Below are positions 1 through 9,597 of a stretch of 64,000 bases of DNA, piece after piece (within the stretch, counting starts at the first letter, position 1; every line of letters begins with the position of its first letter). Made by a program: the position numbers and the translations under genes. The notes beneath the pieces are model-generated. The model was not told where the DNA came from. It did no database searches and worked only from the letters and a program-made list of their open reading frames with translations. The DNA comes from an uncultured Eubacteriales bacterium (GTDB lineage Bacteria; Bacillota; Clostridia; Oscillospirales; UBA644): assembly GCA_934501435.1 (NCBI GenBank), contig CAKSTW010000006.1, positions 62,001 through 126,000 of the forward strand. Reading direction: 5' to 3'.

Positions 1-1
1 C

Positions 2-1117
2 GTCCCTTCGACATTGAAAATCACTCTGCCCGAAATATATCTCGAAGACGGCGACGTCGGAAGCAGAATAGCAAAAATCAACGAAACGATGAAAGAATAC
101 GCAGAAAACGGCGTTTTCGAAGAACATAAAAATTGTTATATCTTTACGGAAAGAACGCTTGCGAACGGAAAGACAAGAAAAGGTATAGTGGGAAAAGTCG
201 ATCTCGAAAAATATGATTTTTCGGCAGGCTCGCAATCCGAAATAAGAGCGACCGAAGGCACTGTTCTCGAAAGGATACCGCCCCGCGTAAAAATAAGAGA
301 AAATGCGTCCCTTGAACTTCCGCATATAATGATCTTAATCGACGACGCGGAGAACACCGTCGTCGGAGAAGCGGAAAAAGCAACCGACGTCTGCTACGAT
401 TTCGACCTTATGGAAAACGGCGGACATATAAAAGGGAAACTCATTGACGGAAACGGTGATATCGCGAAAAAGATAGACGCGGCTCTCGAAAAACTCGAAT
501 CCGAGGGAGTCTTTACCGAAAAATACGGCATTTCCGGCAGGAAACCGCTTCCCTACGCCGTCGGCGACGGGAATCATTCTCTTGCAACGGCAAAGACCTG
601 TTGGGAAGAAATAAAAAAGGCGGAGCCGTCGTCCCCCGCGCGCTATGCGCTTGTCGAAATAGTGAATCTGCACGACGACTCTCTCGAATTTGAGGCTATC
701 CACAGAAACGTATTCGAAACGTCTCCCGAAAAAATGCTTGCGGAACTCGAAGAATATTTCGACTGCAAACCGCAGCCGGTTCCTTTCGAAAAACGCGGCG
801 GAAGACAGTATTTTACGTTTTTGACAAACAAAAGAGATTATTTCTTTGAGATAAAAGATCCGACGAAAAATCTTGCGGTCGGAACGGTTCAGGAATTTAT
901 CGACAGCCGTAATTACGGAAAGACGGACTATATCCACGGAGAAGACGTAGTTCGCAAAAATCTTTCGGATACGACAGTCGGATTTCTTTTCGACACAATG
1001 AAAAAAGAAGAACTGTTCCCGACGGTAATAAAGGACGGCGCCCTCCCCCGCAAGACGTTCTCGATGGGACACGCCCACGACAAGCGGTTCTATCTCGAAG
1101 CAAGAAAAATAAAGTAA
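2..1117 (+). CDS. DUF1015 family protein, 5'-truncated by window edge
   Basis: The reading frame is open from base 2, so the start lies outside the window; the TTG at 14 is only the first possible internal start. The visible 372 residues resemble DUF1015 (COG4198) proteins, usually about 400 residues, so only a short N-terminal piece is missing. The clearest signature is the block YAVGDGNHSLATAK near residue 180, which matches the conserved DGNH motif of the family. No membrane segment is visible. The molecular function is not established. In Clostridia the gene is often found beside serine-biosynthesis genes, which cannot be tested here. It ends 12 bases before the P-type ATPase and probably shares its transcript. 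Confidence 0.85.
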   Translation, partial: VPSTLKITLPEIYLEDGDVGSRIAKINETMKEYAENGVFEEHKNCYIFTERTLANGKTRKGIVGKVDLEKYDFSAGSQSEIRATEGTVLERIPPRVKIRENASLELPHIMILIDDAENTVVGEAEKATDVCYDFDLMENGGHIKGKLIDGNGDIAKKIDAALEKLESEGVFTEKYGISGRKPLPYAVGDGNHSLATAKTCWEEIKKAEPSSPARYALVEIVNLHDDSLEFEAIHRNVFETSPEKMLAELEEYFDCKPQPVPFEKRGGRQYFTFLTNKRDYFFEIKDPTKNLAVGTVQEFIDSRNYGKTDYIHGEDVVRKNLSDTTVGFLFDTMKKEELFPTVIKDGALPRKTFSMGHAHDKRFYLEARKIK

Positions 1118-1129
1118 ACGGACGGAATT

Positions 1130-3955
1130 ATGGAATTCAACGGACTTTCCGAGGCGGAAGTAAAAAAACTGACGGCAGAAAAGAAAACGAACAGAAGTTC
1201 GGTTCAGAAAACAAAGACCGTTGCGGACATTATAAGATCAAACGTCTGCACGTTTTTCAACCTGATCTTCGCGGTTCTTTTCGGACTTATCCTTATTACG
1301 GGTCAGATAAAGCACACGGCATTCATTTTTGTCGTCGTTTTCAATACCCTGATCGGCATAATCCAGGAAATACGGGCAAAAAGGACGATAGACAAACTTT
1401 CGATCCTGAACGCCGCGAAGGCCTCCGTTATACGGGACGGCAAAAGTTATCTTATTGATACCGAAGACGTTGTCGAGGGCGAAACCGTAATTCTTTCGGC
1501 GGGAGAACAGATATATGCCGACGGTGAAATAATCGGCGGGAAGATAGACGTAAACGAAGCTCTTTTGACCGGAGAAGCCGACGACGTAAAAAAAGAGACC
1601 GGAAGCAGGGTGCTTTCCGGCAGCTTTGTCACTTCGGGGACCGCATACTGCAGGCTAACCGCGGTCGGCGACGCAAGTTTCGCCGCAAAAACCGTTTCCG
1701 AAGTTAAAAAATATAAAAAAGTTTATTCGGAGATAACCTCGGCGTTTGATAAAATAATCAAAACGGTCGGAATAGCGATTATTCCGCTAGGTCTTCTTCT
1801 GTTTTTCAGACAGTGGCTTTCGGTAGGGCTTGACCCTCTTTCATCAATAGAAAAGACCGCCGCCGCGATAATCGGAATGATACCCGAGGGGCTTTATCTT
1901 TTAACAAGTATTGCTCTTGCGCTGAGCGTTATAAAACTCGGAAAGGCAAACGTTCTCGTTCAAGACCTTTACGCAATAGAAGCCCTTGCGAGAGTAGACG
2001 TCCTCTGCGTTGACAAAACGGGGACGGTCACAACGGGAAGAATGACGGTCAGGAAGACCGAGGATTTTTCCGGCGCGGATATTTCCGGAATAATGCAGAA
2101 TATTGCCGCGGAGTCGCCTGACGAAAACTTCACGGCGGCAGCGCTTTCCGAATATTTCGGAAAAGAAAAAACGATGACCGCCGAAGCGAAAATACCGTTT
2201 TCTTCGGAAAGGAAATGGGCGGCGTACATATTCGGCGGCGAAACGTATATCCTCGGCGCCCCCGAATTCATCTTACACGACGCCGCAATTTCGGAAAAGG
2301 TAAATAAATACGCCGAAAAGGGTTACAGAGTCCTGCTTCTGGCAAAAGGCGAGGTCGGGGAAGAGAAAATACTTTCGGCAGAGCCGCTGTCTCTTATAAT
2401 AATCGAAGATATTTTGAGAGACAACGTAAAAGAAACTTTCTCGTTTTTCAGGGAAAACGGCGTTGAAATAAAAATGATTTCGGGAGACGACCCGAAGACC
2501 GCGTCGGAGATCGCGCGGAGAGCCGGAATTTCGGGATATGAAAATTACATAGATCTTTCCGACCTTACGGAGGAAGAAGTAAAGGCCGCCGCGGCGGAAT
2601 ACAACGTTTTCGGAAGAGTAAAGCCCGAACAGAAAAGAATAATAGTTCAGGCGCTCAAAGACGCGAAGAAAACACCCGCGATGGTCGGCGACGGAGTAAA
2701 CGACGTTCTTGCGTTAAGAGAGGCGTCCTGCAGTATCGCAATGGCGCAGGGAAGCGAAGCGGCAAAAAGAGTATCGAACCTTGTGCTTATGGATTCGGAC
2801 TTCAACTCCGTTCCGAAGATAATTTTCGAAGGTCGGCGGGTAATAAACAATATTTCGCGGTCCTCTTCCCTGTTTATAGTAAAAACGCTTTATTCGATCG
2901 CGATAACGTTTTTGCTGCTGATTTTGCCTTTTGCCTTTCCGTACGAACCGATACAGCTTACGCTTGTAAGCACTGTAACGATAGGATTTCCGTCCTTTAT
3001 TCTGGCGCTTGAACCCGACACCGGAATTATAAGGGGCAATTTTATAAAAAACACTTTTGCGAAAGCCATGCCGAGCGCCGCCGCGACCGTTCTTTCCGTC
3101 ATTGCGGTCCTCACGGTATCTTATTTCACAAAAGCAAGTCACGCCGAGACCGCGACCGCTTCAATACTCATTATGGGATTTATCGGGTTCGTGACCGTTT
3201 TCCGCGCCTGCAAACCGTTCACAAAATTAAGGAAAGCAATGTTTGCGGCGATGACCGTGATTTTCGTTTCAGTAGCCCTGATATGCGGCAGATCGGTGCT
3301 TGAATTCGCACCGCTTCCGAATTCCTTACTCATAACCGATATAATTTCGGCGGCGATCGCCATACCCGCGATCAATATTCTTTATTCGTTTATAACCCGG
3401 ATTTTCGGTAAAAAGGAGAAAAAAAAAATGACAAATGAAGTTCTGGAAAACATCAAAAACAGAAGAAGCGTAAGAAGTTATTCCGACAGGCCCCTCGAAG
3501 AAGAAAAACTTTCGGCTATTCTCGAAGCGGGAACTTTTGCCGCAACGGGAATGGGAAAGCAGTCGCCTGTCATCGTTGCGGTCGAAAACAAAAAAGACCG
3601 CGAGATTCTCAGGAAACTGAACGCCGAAATAATCGGAAACCCCGACTCCGACCCGTTTTACGGAGCGCCCGTAGTTGCGGTCGTGCTTGCGGATAAAAAC
3701 ATAAGAACGCACACCGAAGACGGAAGTCTGGTCATCGGTAACCTGATGCTCGCGGCGGCGTCTCTCGGAGTTTCCTCCTGCTGGATACACCGCGCCAAAG
3801 AAACTTTTGAAACGCAGGAAGGTAAGGCGCTGCTGAAGAAGTGGGGACTTTCCGAAGATCTCGCCGGCGTCGGAAACTGTATTCTCGGATACGCCGCAGG
3901 ACCTGTTCCCGAAGCAAGACCGAGAAAAAAGGATTATATTAAAATCATAAAGTAA
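1130..3955 (+). CDS. CtpE-like cation P-type ATPase fused in frame to a nitroreductase domain
   Basis: A single 941-residue frame. Residues 1-766 are a P-type ATPase: actuator motif TGEA (147-150), membrane motif MIPEGL (250-255), phosphorylation site CVDKTGT (Asp295), hinge GDGVNDVLAL (520-529), and about four C-terminal membrane segments. MIPEGL plus GDGVNDVLAL resembles the mycobacterial CtpE group, linked to calcium uptake; the ion here is inferred. Residues 767-941 (MTNEVLENIKNRRSVRSY onward) form a complete-looking 175-residue FMN nitroreductase with its own AAGGAG site nine bases before ATG 3428. The two parts are joined through ten consecutive A residues (3419-3428). Adding or removing one A would give the ATPase an immediate stop, so this may be two coupled genes rather than a true fusion. 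Confidence 0.85.
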   Translation: MEFNGLSEAEVKKLTAEKKTNRSSVQKTKTVADIIRSNVCTFFNLIFAVLFGLILITGQIKHTAFIFVVVFNTLIGIIQEIRAKRTIDKLSILNAAKASVIRDGKSYLIDTEDVVEGETVILSAGEQIYADGEIIGGKIDVNEALLTGEADDVKKETGSRVLSGSFVTSGTAYCRLTAVGDASFAAKTVSEVKKYKKVYSEITSAFDKIIKTVGIAIIPLGLLLFFRQWLSVGLDPLSSIEKTAAAIIGMIPEGLYLLTSIALALSVIKLGKANVLVQDLYAIEALARVDVLCVDKTGTVTTGRMTVRKTEDFSGADISGIMQNIAAESPDENFTAAALSEYFGKEKTMTAEAKIPFSSERKWAAYIFGGETYILGAPEFILHDAAISEKVNKYAEKGYRVLLLAKGEVGEEKILSAEPLSLIIIEDILRDNVKETFSFFRENGVEIKMISGDDPKTASEIARRAGISGYENYIDLSDLTEEEVKAAAAEYNVFGRVKPEQKRIIVQALKDAKKTPAMVGDGVNDVLALREASCSIAMAQGSEAAKRVSNLVLMDSDFNSVPKIIFEGRRVINNISRSSSLFIVKTLYSIAITFLLLILPFAFPYEPIQLTLVSTVTIGFPSFILALEPDTGIIRGNFIKNTFAKAMPSAAATVLSVIAVLTVSYFTKASHAETATASILIMGFIGFVTVFRACKPFTKLRKAMFAAMTVIFVSVALICGRSVLEFAPLPNSLLITDIISAAIAIPAINILYSFITRIFGKKEKKKMTNEVLENIKNRRSVRSYSDRPLEEEKLSAILEAGTFAATGMGKQSPVIVAVENKKDREILRKLNAEIIGNPDSDPFYGAPVVAVVLADKNIRTHTEDGSLVIGNLMLAAASLGVSSCWIHRAKETFETQEGKALLKKWGLSEDLAGVGNCILGYAAGPVPEARPRKKDYIKIIK
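3419..3428 (+). other. A10 homopolymer at the ATPase/nitroreductase junction
   Basis: Ten consecutive A residues follow AAGGAG and run into the ATG at 3428. As written the frame is open through the tract. With nine A residues the ATPase would read TGA immediately after the tract; with eleven it would stop four codons later at the TGA in CAAATGA. Tracts of this length are prone to polymerase slippage and to indel errors in assembly, so the fused frame should be treated with caution. Confidence 0.8.
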
Positions 3956-4076
3956 TTTTTATCAGGCTGAACAAAACGGCTTTTCGGCATAACGACAAAG
4001 GAACCGCAGTGATTCTGCCAAAGTCGGGACGGATTCAGTCCGTCAAAACCGATAAGCGTTCGATTCTTCTCCGCGC

Positions 4077-4115
4077 AAAAAGGACCCTTTCCGAAAACGG
4101 AAAAGGTCCTTTTTT
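4077..4115. terminator. Bidirectional terminator between ATPase and PBP genes
   Basis: A-tract, then stem AGGACCCTTTCCG with its near-complement CGGAAAAGGTCCT, loop AAAA, then a T-tract. Both strands have a stem followed by T residues, which suits the two convergent genes. The remaining 3956-4076 stretch contains a small hairpin (GACGGA/TCCGTC near 4029-4045) and no gene that I can support. Confidence 0.9.
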
Positions 4116-4127
4116 ATATCTGATTTT

Positions 4128-6797
4128 CTATTCCTCCGCCGCGCCGTTTTTATACTCATCGGTGAATTTATAGGTATAGTAATGCGGTAAAGCGCTCGGC
4201 GTATGAGTCGAGCAAAGAGTATTCGCATATTTCGACTTGCTCTTCGTCGAGAGCGCCGGCAGGTAACCTTCGGGGATAGTGTAGGTGTAGACAGGCAGGG
4301 TATTATCCTTATAAAGTATCTGATAACTGCTGAGCGGCGGACATACATATTCCGCGTCTTTTACTTTCACATAAGTCCCTTTGAAATAACGGGTAACGTC
4401 GCGGAAGGTAACAAGTTTCGCGCTCGGACAGTTTTCGTGCGCTATCTGTCCCGATGCAGTGCAGACATACAACTGATGATGCACATCGCAGGTCTCGGTA
4501 GGCTCTGTTCCCGCCTTGAATTTACCTGTTCTTACCTGGTTTCCGTATGGATCGCTCGAACAGTAAGGTCCTGCAAGTTTGCCGCTGCACGCACAGTAGG
4601 TAGCAGTCACGATACCGTCCGGTTCGGAAAAGGATGAAGAGGAAATATCCGCGGCTTTATATATCTGCGTCATAACCTCTTTCCACATTTTGACGTGTCC
4701 GGCATTCTGAAGTTCCGCAGGCTGGTCGTAGCCCCACCATATACCCGCAAGATATTCGTTCGTATATCCGATAAACCATCTGTCGACGAAGGACGTCGTC
4801 GTTCCCGACTTGCCCGCGACCTGAATATTGCCCATTTTCGCCTGTGCCGAAGAGCCGACGAGGTTTTTGAGAATATCGGTAATTATATACGCCGTCTGCG
4901 GAGAAAAGACGATACGTTTATCAACGCTTCCGTCGTAAAGTATTTTTCCGTCGTGAGTCTCTATCTTGGTGACGTATCTCGAATCGGAATAAACGCCCTT
5001 GTTCGCGAAAACGGTATAGGCGGAAACCATTTCTCTCATTGTAAATCCGTTCGTTACGGCTCCGACCGAAAGAGGCGCGTAGTCTATCTTATCCGCTTCC
5101 ACAAGATTTTTAATTCCGAGCATGGTCTTCATAAAGTCATAGGAAACGTCTATTCCTATTTCCTTGAGGAGCTTTGCGGGCGGAGTGTTATACGAATGGC
5201 TGAGCGCCGATTTGATATCCATAACGCCGTTGTAGACACGGTCGTAGTTCACGGGCCACGGGGTATATTTTCCGTTGTTTTCGTTTATACGGAGAGGAGA
5301 ATCGTCGATTGCCGACCCCTCCGTTATAATATCGTTTTCAACAGCGTAACCGTAAACGGAAAGCGGCTTTATCGAAGAACCGGGCTGACGTCTTGTCTGA
5401 GTAACTCTGCTCAGGACTCTGTTTTCGGTCTTTTTGCCGCGTCCTCCGACGACAGCAAGCACATCTCCCGAAGAGGGATCCATAAGCTGCATTGCGACCT
5501 GCGGCAGAATGTCGCCGTTCGAAACTTTCGGGTAGTTATTCTCGTTTTCGAAATAGTCTTCCATTATCGTCTGATATTCGACGATACACGGAGTATATAT
5601 GCGGAGTCCTCCGGAATAAATATAGGAGACGGCTTCTTCTTCGGTATATCCGAGTTCTTCTTTTATAATGTTCTTTGCTTCGTTGAAAACAATATCCGAA
5701 TACCATGACATTACGGAAGAAACAGTGCTTTTTACCGAACGGTCGCGAAGATTGAGTTCTTCTTTTGTGAAGGTGTTGAACTCTTCTTCCGAAAGATAAC
5801 CCTGCGTATACATTTCATAGAGAACATTGTTTCTTCTTGTCTTATTCGCATCGGGGTTCTTATAAGGTTCGATATAGGACGGCGATTTCGTTATGGAAAC
5901 GATCGCCGCACATTCCGTCACCGTAAGATCTTTTACGTCTTTCCCGAAGTAGTATTTTGCGGCGGCATATATCCCGTTACAGCCGTTTCCGAAATAGGCG
6001 GCGTTGAGATAATACTCGATTATCTGCTCTTTACTGTATTTTCTCTCAATATACAAAGCGCGGAGAATTTCCTTGACCTTTCGCATGGAACTCTTCTCGT
6101 TGTCTTCGGTTATGACTTTTATAAGCTGCTGGGTAAGAGTCGAACCGCCCGCGAGGTTTGAGGTACTGCGCCCAGTAACTTTATACAGAAGATATTTCGC
6201 GGTCGCGCGGAACGTCGTTATAAAGTCGACGCCGTTATGGTCGTAAAAACGTTTATCCTCGATCGAAATAAGCGCCTTGAGAAGGTAGTCGGGCATATCG
6301 TCGATACTCGTCCAGATACGGTTCTGTTCGTTATACAGAGACTGATACTCGACGTAATCTGCGCTGTTAAGACTTTTGGCATAGACGACCGTGGTATAAT
6401 CCATTTCGAGATTTGCGAACTTGTCGTCAAGCGACGGGTCGGTATAAGCGTAGATCACGGTCGCGGCAATTCCGCACATAAGGACGATCATAGCGACGAA
6501 CGTAAGCACGAAGATCGCGACGATATTTCCGACAGAAATTCCGAAACGGCTCCAGCCCGTTCTCTTTTTTCTGTATTTTTCCGGGTCTTCTTTCCAAAGA
6601 ACGACGTCGGGATTTTTCGATTTCAGGAGTTCTTTATCCGAAGTTTCTTTCCTTATCTTGGCGTTGACTTTGGCTCTCCCGAAACGGGCGCGTATCTTTG
6701 AATAAAGGTCTTTGGTAAAAGTTGAGATTTTTTTCCATACGGAGACGAAAAAATCGCCTATCCTGGAAAATATTGTAGGTCTGTTGTCTGATTTCAA
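4128..6797 (-). CDS. Class A penicillin-binding protein (PBP1A-like)
   Basis: Bifunctional peptidoglycan glycosyltransferase/transpeptidase. I choose the TTG at 6797 because it follows GGAGG by seven bases and lies downstream of a strong promoter at 6865-6893. The ATG at 6929 would lie upstream of that promoter. The 889-residue protein has a charged cytoplasmic tail of about 85 residues, one membrane segment (about 88-117), a GT51 domain with EDKRF near 180, and a transpeptidase domain with SSIK (474-477), SYN (535-537) and KSGT (663-666). The last 150 residues hold about nine cysteines in short C-x-C and C-P patterns, more than a minimal PBP1A. It stands alone between convergent and divergent neighbours. 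Confidence 0.93.
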   Translation of the reverse strand: MKSDNRPTIFSRIGDFFVSVWKKISTFTKDLYSKIRARFGRAKVNAKIRKETSDKELLKSKNPDVVLWKEDPEKYRKKRTGWSRFGISVGNIVAIFVLTFVAMIVLMCGIAATVIYAYTDPSLDDKFANLEMDYTTVVYAKSLNSADYVEYQSLYNEQNRIWTSIDDMPDYLLKALISIEDKRFYDHNGVDFITTFRATAKYLLYKVTGRSTSNLAGGSTLTQQLIKVITEDNEKSSMRKVKEILRALYIERKYSKEQIIEYYLNAAYFGNGCNGIYAAAKYYFGKDVKDLTVTECAAIVSITKSPSYIEPYKNPDANKTRRNNVLYEMYTQGYLSEEEFNTFTKEELNLRDRSVKSTVSSVMSWYSDIVFNEAKNIIKEELGYTEEEAVSYIYSGGLRIYTPCIVEYQTIMEDYFENENNYPKVSNGDILPQVAMQLMDPSSGDVLAVVGGRGKKTENRVLSRVTQTRRQPGSSIKPLSVYGYAVENDIITEGSAIDDSPLRINENNGKYTPWPVNYDRVYNGVMDIKSALSHSYNTPPAKLLKEIGIDVSYDFMKTMLGIKNLVEADKIDYAPLSVGAVTNGFTMREMVSAYTVFANKGVYSDSRYVTKIETHDGKILYDGSVDKRIVFSPQTAYIITDILKNLVGSSAQAKMGNIQVAGKSGTTTSFVDRWFIGYTNEYLAGIWWGYDQPAELQNAGHVKMWKEVMTQIYKAADISSSSFSEPDGIVTATYCACSGKLAGPYCSSDPYGNQVRTGKFKAGTEPTETCDVHHQLYVCTASGQIAHENCPSAKLVTFRDVTRYFKGTYVKVKDAEYVCPPLSSYQILYKDNTLPVYTYTIPEGYLPALSTKSKSKYANTLCSTHTPSALPHYYTYKFTDEYKNGAAEE

Positions 6798-6864
6798 AGT
6801 TTTTTCCTCCGAAGCGGAACCGAAAAGAGGTTCCGAATTAAGAAACACCTTTTTATTCTTATAC

Positions 6865-6893
6865 AGTATAACACATTTTTTTCCTTTTGTAAA
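6865..6893 (-). promoter_or_regulatory. Sigma-A promoter for the class A PBP gene
   Basis: Reading the minus strand: TTTACA (6893-6888), 17-base spacer, TATACT (6870-6865). It is about 70 bases upstream of the chosen TTG start and rules out the longer start at 6929. Confidence 0.8.
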
Positions 6894-6961
6894 GAGCAGA
6901 ATTGTAAGATATACGTTATCAAAAGACATCTTACCGCATAGTTATTTATATCGGAGGTGAG

Positions 6962-8488
6962 ATGTTGAAAAAGCATAATTTTATTTACAATCTGCTTTTT
7001 GTTTCCCTCACTTCGGTTTTTCTCGGAGCGCTTTCCCTTGTATTCCGCTTTTACCTTGCGGAAACGATAACGTCCGAAGGCGTCGGAATTTATCAGCTTA
7101 TAATTTCGGTATACGCGTTCGGCGCGACGGCGGCAAGTTCGGGGCTTTCCTTTACGGTAACGCGGTTTGTTTCGGAAGCGCTTGCCACGGGACGGGAAAA
7201 CGGCGTAAAAAACATTTTGCGGGGAGTTTTTATCTTTGCGCTCTTCCCCTCCCTTGCCGCAACTTTTTTTCTGTTCTTTTTTGCGGACGGCGCGGCGACG
7301 CTGCTTATAGGAATACCCGAAACCGCCGCCTGTCTCCGGATACTTGCCTTTTCTTTTCCGTTTATGGCGGCAGCCTCCTGTTTTTCGGGATTTTTCGTCG
7401 CGGTAAGAAGAGTTCCGTTTGCTTCGGCGACCCAGATATCCGAAGATCTTTTTCAGATCGCCGTAACCTTTATCCTGCTCTGGATATTCAAGCCGAAAGA
7501 CGGAATTTCCGCCTGCGTTTTCGTCGTTATCGGCTGCACGTCGGCGGAGATATCCGCGGCGTTCGTTTCCGCGCTTCTCTGCAGAAAAACAGAACTCAAA
7601 ACGTTCGGGAAAGAGCCGTTCAGACTTTCCGTCTGCACATCGGTCGCAAAAACCGCGTTGCCTCTCTCCTTTTCCGCCTGTCTGCGCTCCGCGCTTTCTT
7701 CCGCGGAAAATCTTCTCATTCCCGTAAGTCTGCAAAAAAGCGGAATGACTAAAAGCGCGGCGCTGTCGGCTGTCGGAACGGTAAAAGGGCTTGTGTTCCC
7801 TCTTATATGTTTTCCCGCGGTGTTCGTCACGGCTTTCGCGCGGCTTCTGCTCCCGGAGATCGGAGACTCAAGAGCTGTCGGAGATACGGTAAAAATAAGG
7901 AAATCGACCGATTCCGTTTTATCTTTTACCGTTGTTTTTTCGCTCCTGCTTGCGGAAGTTTTTTTCCTGTTTTCGGACGACATAGGAATGTTGATATATA
8001 ACGACGCCGAATTTTTCACAACGCTTAAAATCCTGTCTCCGCTTATTCCGTTCATGTACGCCGACTGTATCTGCGACAGTATCTTAAAAGGGCTCGACAT
8101 GCAGATGACGGTAATGAAATACAGCATTACCGAAGCGGCTCTCCGCACCGCAGCGGTTCTTCTTCTAATACCGAAAATCGGTTTTTACGGCGTGATAATA
8201 ACCGTGTATGCGGGGAACGTCGTCAATTCCGTTATGGGAATAATCAAACTGAAAAAAGTCAAAGCGTCGACTTTGCCGTTCACAAAAAAAATCGTTCTGT
8301 CCCTGATACTTTTCTCCGCAATTCTGCTGCCGCTCACTTTTATTATAAAAAAACCTTTTATGAGTATTTTTGCCAAAATATCCGTAATATGCGCGGGAAG
8401 TACGGTATGCGCGATCTTTGCCTTCCGTACGGGGCTCATATCGAAAGCCGAAAAGGGCGAAATGAAAAAACTTTTACTTAAAAGATGA
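6962..8488 (+). CDS. SpoVB/MurJ-type lipid or polysaccharide flippase
   Basis: A 508-residue integral membrane protein of the MOP flippase superfamily with about 14 hydrophobic segments along the whole length. The N-terminal pattern (LVFRFYLAETITSEGVGIYQ) is typical of stage V sporulation protein B and related exporters, where members flip lipid-linked peptidoglycan or polysaccharide precursors across the membrane. The ATG follows GGAGGTGA directly and is the only plausible start. It is divergent from the PBP gene. Whether it serves the vegetative wall or the spore cortex cannot be told from sequence; the spore genes elsewhere in the window make a SpoVB role reasonable but unproven. Confidence 0.85.
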   Translation: MLKKHNFIYNLLFVSLTSVFLGALSLVFRFYLAETITSEGVGIYQLIISVYAFGATAASSGLSFTVTRFVSEALATGRENGVKNILRGVFIFALFPSLAATFFLFFFADGAATLLIGIPETAACLRILAFSFPFMAAASCFSGFFVAVRRVPFASATQISEDLFQIAVTFILLWIFKPKDGISACVFVVIGCTSAEISAAFVSALLCRKTELKTFGKEPFRLSVCTSVAKTALPLSFSACLRSALSSAENLLIPVSLQKSGMTKSAALSAVGTVKGLVFPLICFPAVFVTAFARLLLPEIGDSRAVGDTVKIRKSTDSVLSFTVVFSLLLAEVFFLFSDDIGMLIYNDAEFFTTLKILSPLIPFMYADCICDSILKGLDMQMTVMKYSITEAALRTAAVLLLIPKIGFYGVIITVYAGNVVNSVMGIIKLKKVKASTLPFTKKIVLSLILFSAILLPLTFIIKKPFMSIFAKISVICAGSTVCAIFAFRTGLISKAEKGEMKKLLLKR

Positions 8489-8514
8489 AAAAATCCCGCC
8501 TCGGCGGGATTTTC
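8488..8514. terminator. Bidirectional terminator
   Basis: Stem AAAATCCCGCC / GGCGGGATTTT with a two-base loop, lying just past the flippase stop codon and before the convergent S1 gene. T-tracts exist on both strands. Confidence 0.9.
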
Positions 8515-8517
8515 TTC

Positions 8518-9432
8518 TTAAAATACGGTCTCTATCAGCCGGTCGGAACATTCGGGCGAATAAACGAATCTTTTTATGTTCCCCGAAGTTATAAAATAAT
8601 TGAGTTCTTCGGTCTTTCTTTTGACGAAAAACGAATCTATAACGCTGAGTTTGACCTTCATCTTTTCGGGGATTATGTTTTTTATGTATACGGTCGCCTG
8701 CTGCCCCTCTTCGACGTTCGGGGTGTATTCGGCAAGTCCCGCAAGATTGGGCGACAGTTCTATGAATATTCCGTAGGTCTCAATAGAGCGGATAACGCCG
8801 CAGACAGTCTGCCCCACCGAAAATTCCGATGCGTTTTCGCTCCATGTTCCGAGAAGTTCCTTATGCGTCAGGTCAAAGCGTTTCTGCTCGCGGTCGATAT
8901 CCTTTATGCAGACTTTTATGTTCTGCCCCGGATAAAATCTGTCTTTCGGGTGCGAAATACGCGAAACCGAAATATTTTCTATCGACAGCAGTCCGACTAT
9001 CCCGCACCCTATATCCGCAAAGACGCCGAAAGGCTCGATATGCGTAATTTTCGCGTCGATAACGTCCCCGGGACAATAATTTTCAAGCATATACTCAAGA
9101 GCTTCCTCCTGCGCCGAACATCTGTCCAGAAGAAGTTTTGTCGGGTCGTTTTCATACTGAAACGCAATGACCTTGAACGCGACCGACTTATTTACCCTGC
9201 TGAGTATCGCAATATCCTTTGTCTCTCCCTTTTTTGCGCCCGCGGCGGAAAGATATCTCGGAATTATCCCCGTATATTTTCCGAGACTCACGGTAAGATT
9301 TCCGTCGGAATCGCATCTGACCGCCCGCCCCTCGATTATTTGTCCCGTAAGCAGCGCCTTTTCAACGGCTGAATGAGAATAGGCGGGTTCGGCGCCGTCG
9401 AAGCCCTCCGGTTTATATTTCTGTATTGGCAT
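8518..9432 (-). CDS. S1 RNA-binding domain protein
   Basis: A 304-residue soluble protein with three stretches resembling OB-fold S1 domains: roughly 29-105, 120-190 (GDVIDAKITHIEPFGVFADI) and 203-270 (GQTVCGVIRSIETYGIFIEL). The second is the best preserved. It is shorter than ribosomal protein S1 of proteobacteria (about 550 residues) and resembles the short S1-like proteins of Firmicutes, which bind RNA or help translation; a ribosomal role is inferred. The ATG follows AAGGAGAG. The gene is monocistronic and divergent from the response regulator. The 165-base upstream region carries no further gene. Confidence 0.85.
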   Translation of the reverse strand: MPIQKYKPEGFDGAEPAYSHSAVEKALLTGQIIEGRAVRCDSDGNLTVSLGKYTGIIPRYLSAAGAKKGETKDIAILSRVNKSVAFKVIAFQYENDPTKLLLDRCSAQEEALEYMLENYCPGDVIDAKITHIEPFGVFADIGCGIVGLLSIENISVSRISHPKDRFYPGQNIKVCIKDIDREQKRFDLTHKELLGTWSENASEFSVGQTVCGVIRSIETYGIFIELSPNLAGLAEYTPNVEEGQQATVYIKNIIPEKMKVKLSVIDSFFVKRKTEELNYFITSGNIKRFVYSPECSDRLIETVF

Positions 9433-9544
9433 TTCATACTCTCCTTTTTATTCAGGTCTGTGTTCAAGAATATGAAAACGCCGTCATTTTTATACACAGT
9501 GTTCCTATTTGTTTTAATAGATGATATAAATTTCTGACACAAAT

Positions 9545-9573
9545 TTGATTTATACTTTGAAATATGATATAAT
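9545..9573 (+). promoter_or_regulatory. Extended -10 promoter for the two-component operon
   Basis: TTGATT (9545-9550), 17-base spacer ending in TGA, TATAAT (9568-9573). The start codon is 25 bases downstream behind GGAGG. Confidence 0.85.
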
Positions 9574-9597
9574 AACAAAAAAGGACGGAGGTATAAC

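Noticed and set aside
4695..5708. 337-codon plus-strand open frame
   Set aside because: Exactly antisense to the PBP gene, Arg/Ser-rich, without a ribosome-binding site or recognisable domain.
6798..6929. Longer start (ATG 6929) for the class A PBP
   Set aside because: It lies upstream of a TTTACA-N17-TATACT promoter on the same strand and has no ribosome-binding site; TTG 6797 behind GGAGG fits better.
6794..7735. 313-codon minus-strand open frame over the flippase
   Set aside because: Arg/Lys/Gly-rich shadow covering the divergent promoter region and the flippase gene.
8488..8514. CRISPR or repeat array
   Set aside because: Isolated GC-rich palindromes in the window are terminators; there is no array of equal-length direct repeats.
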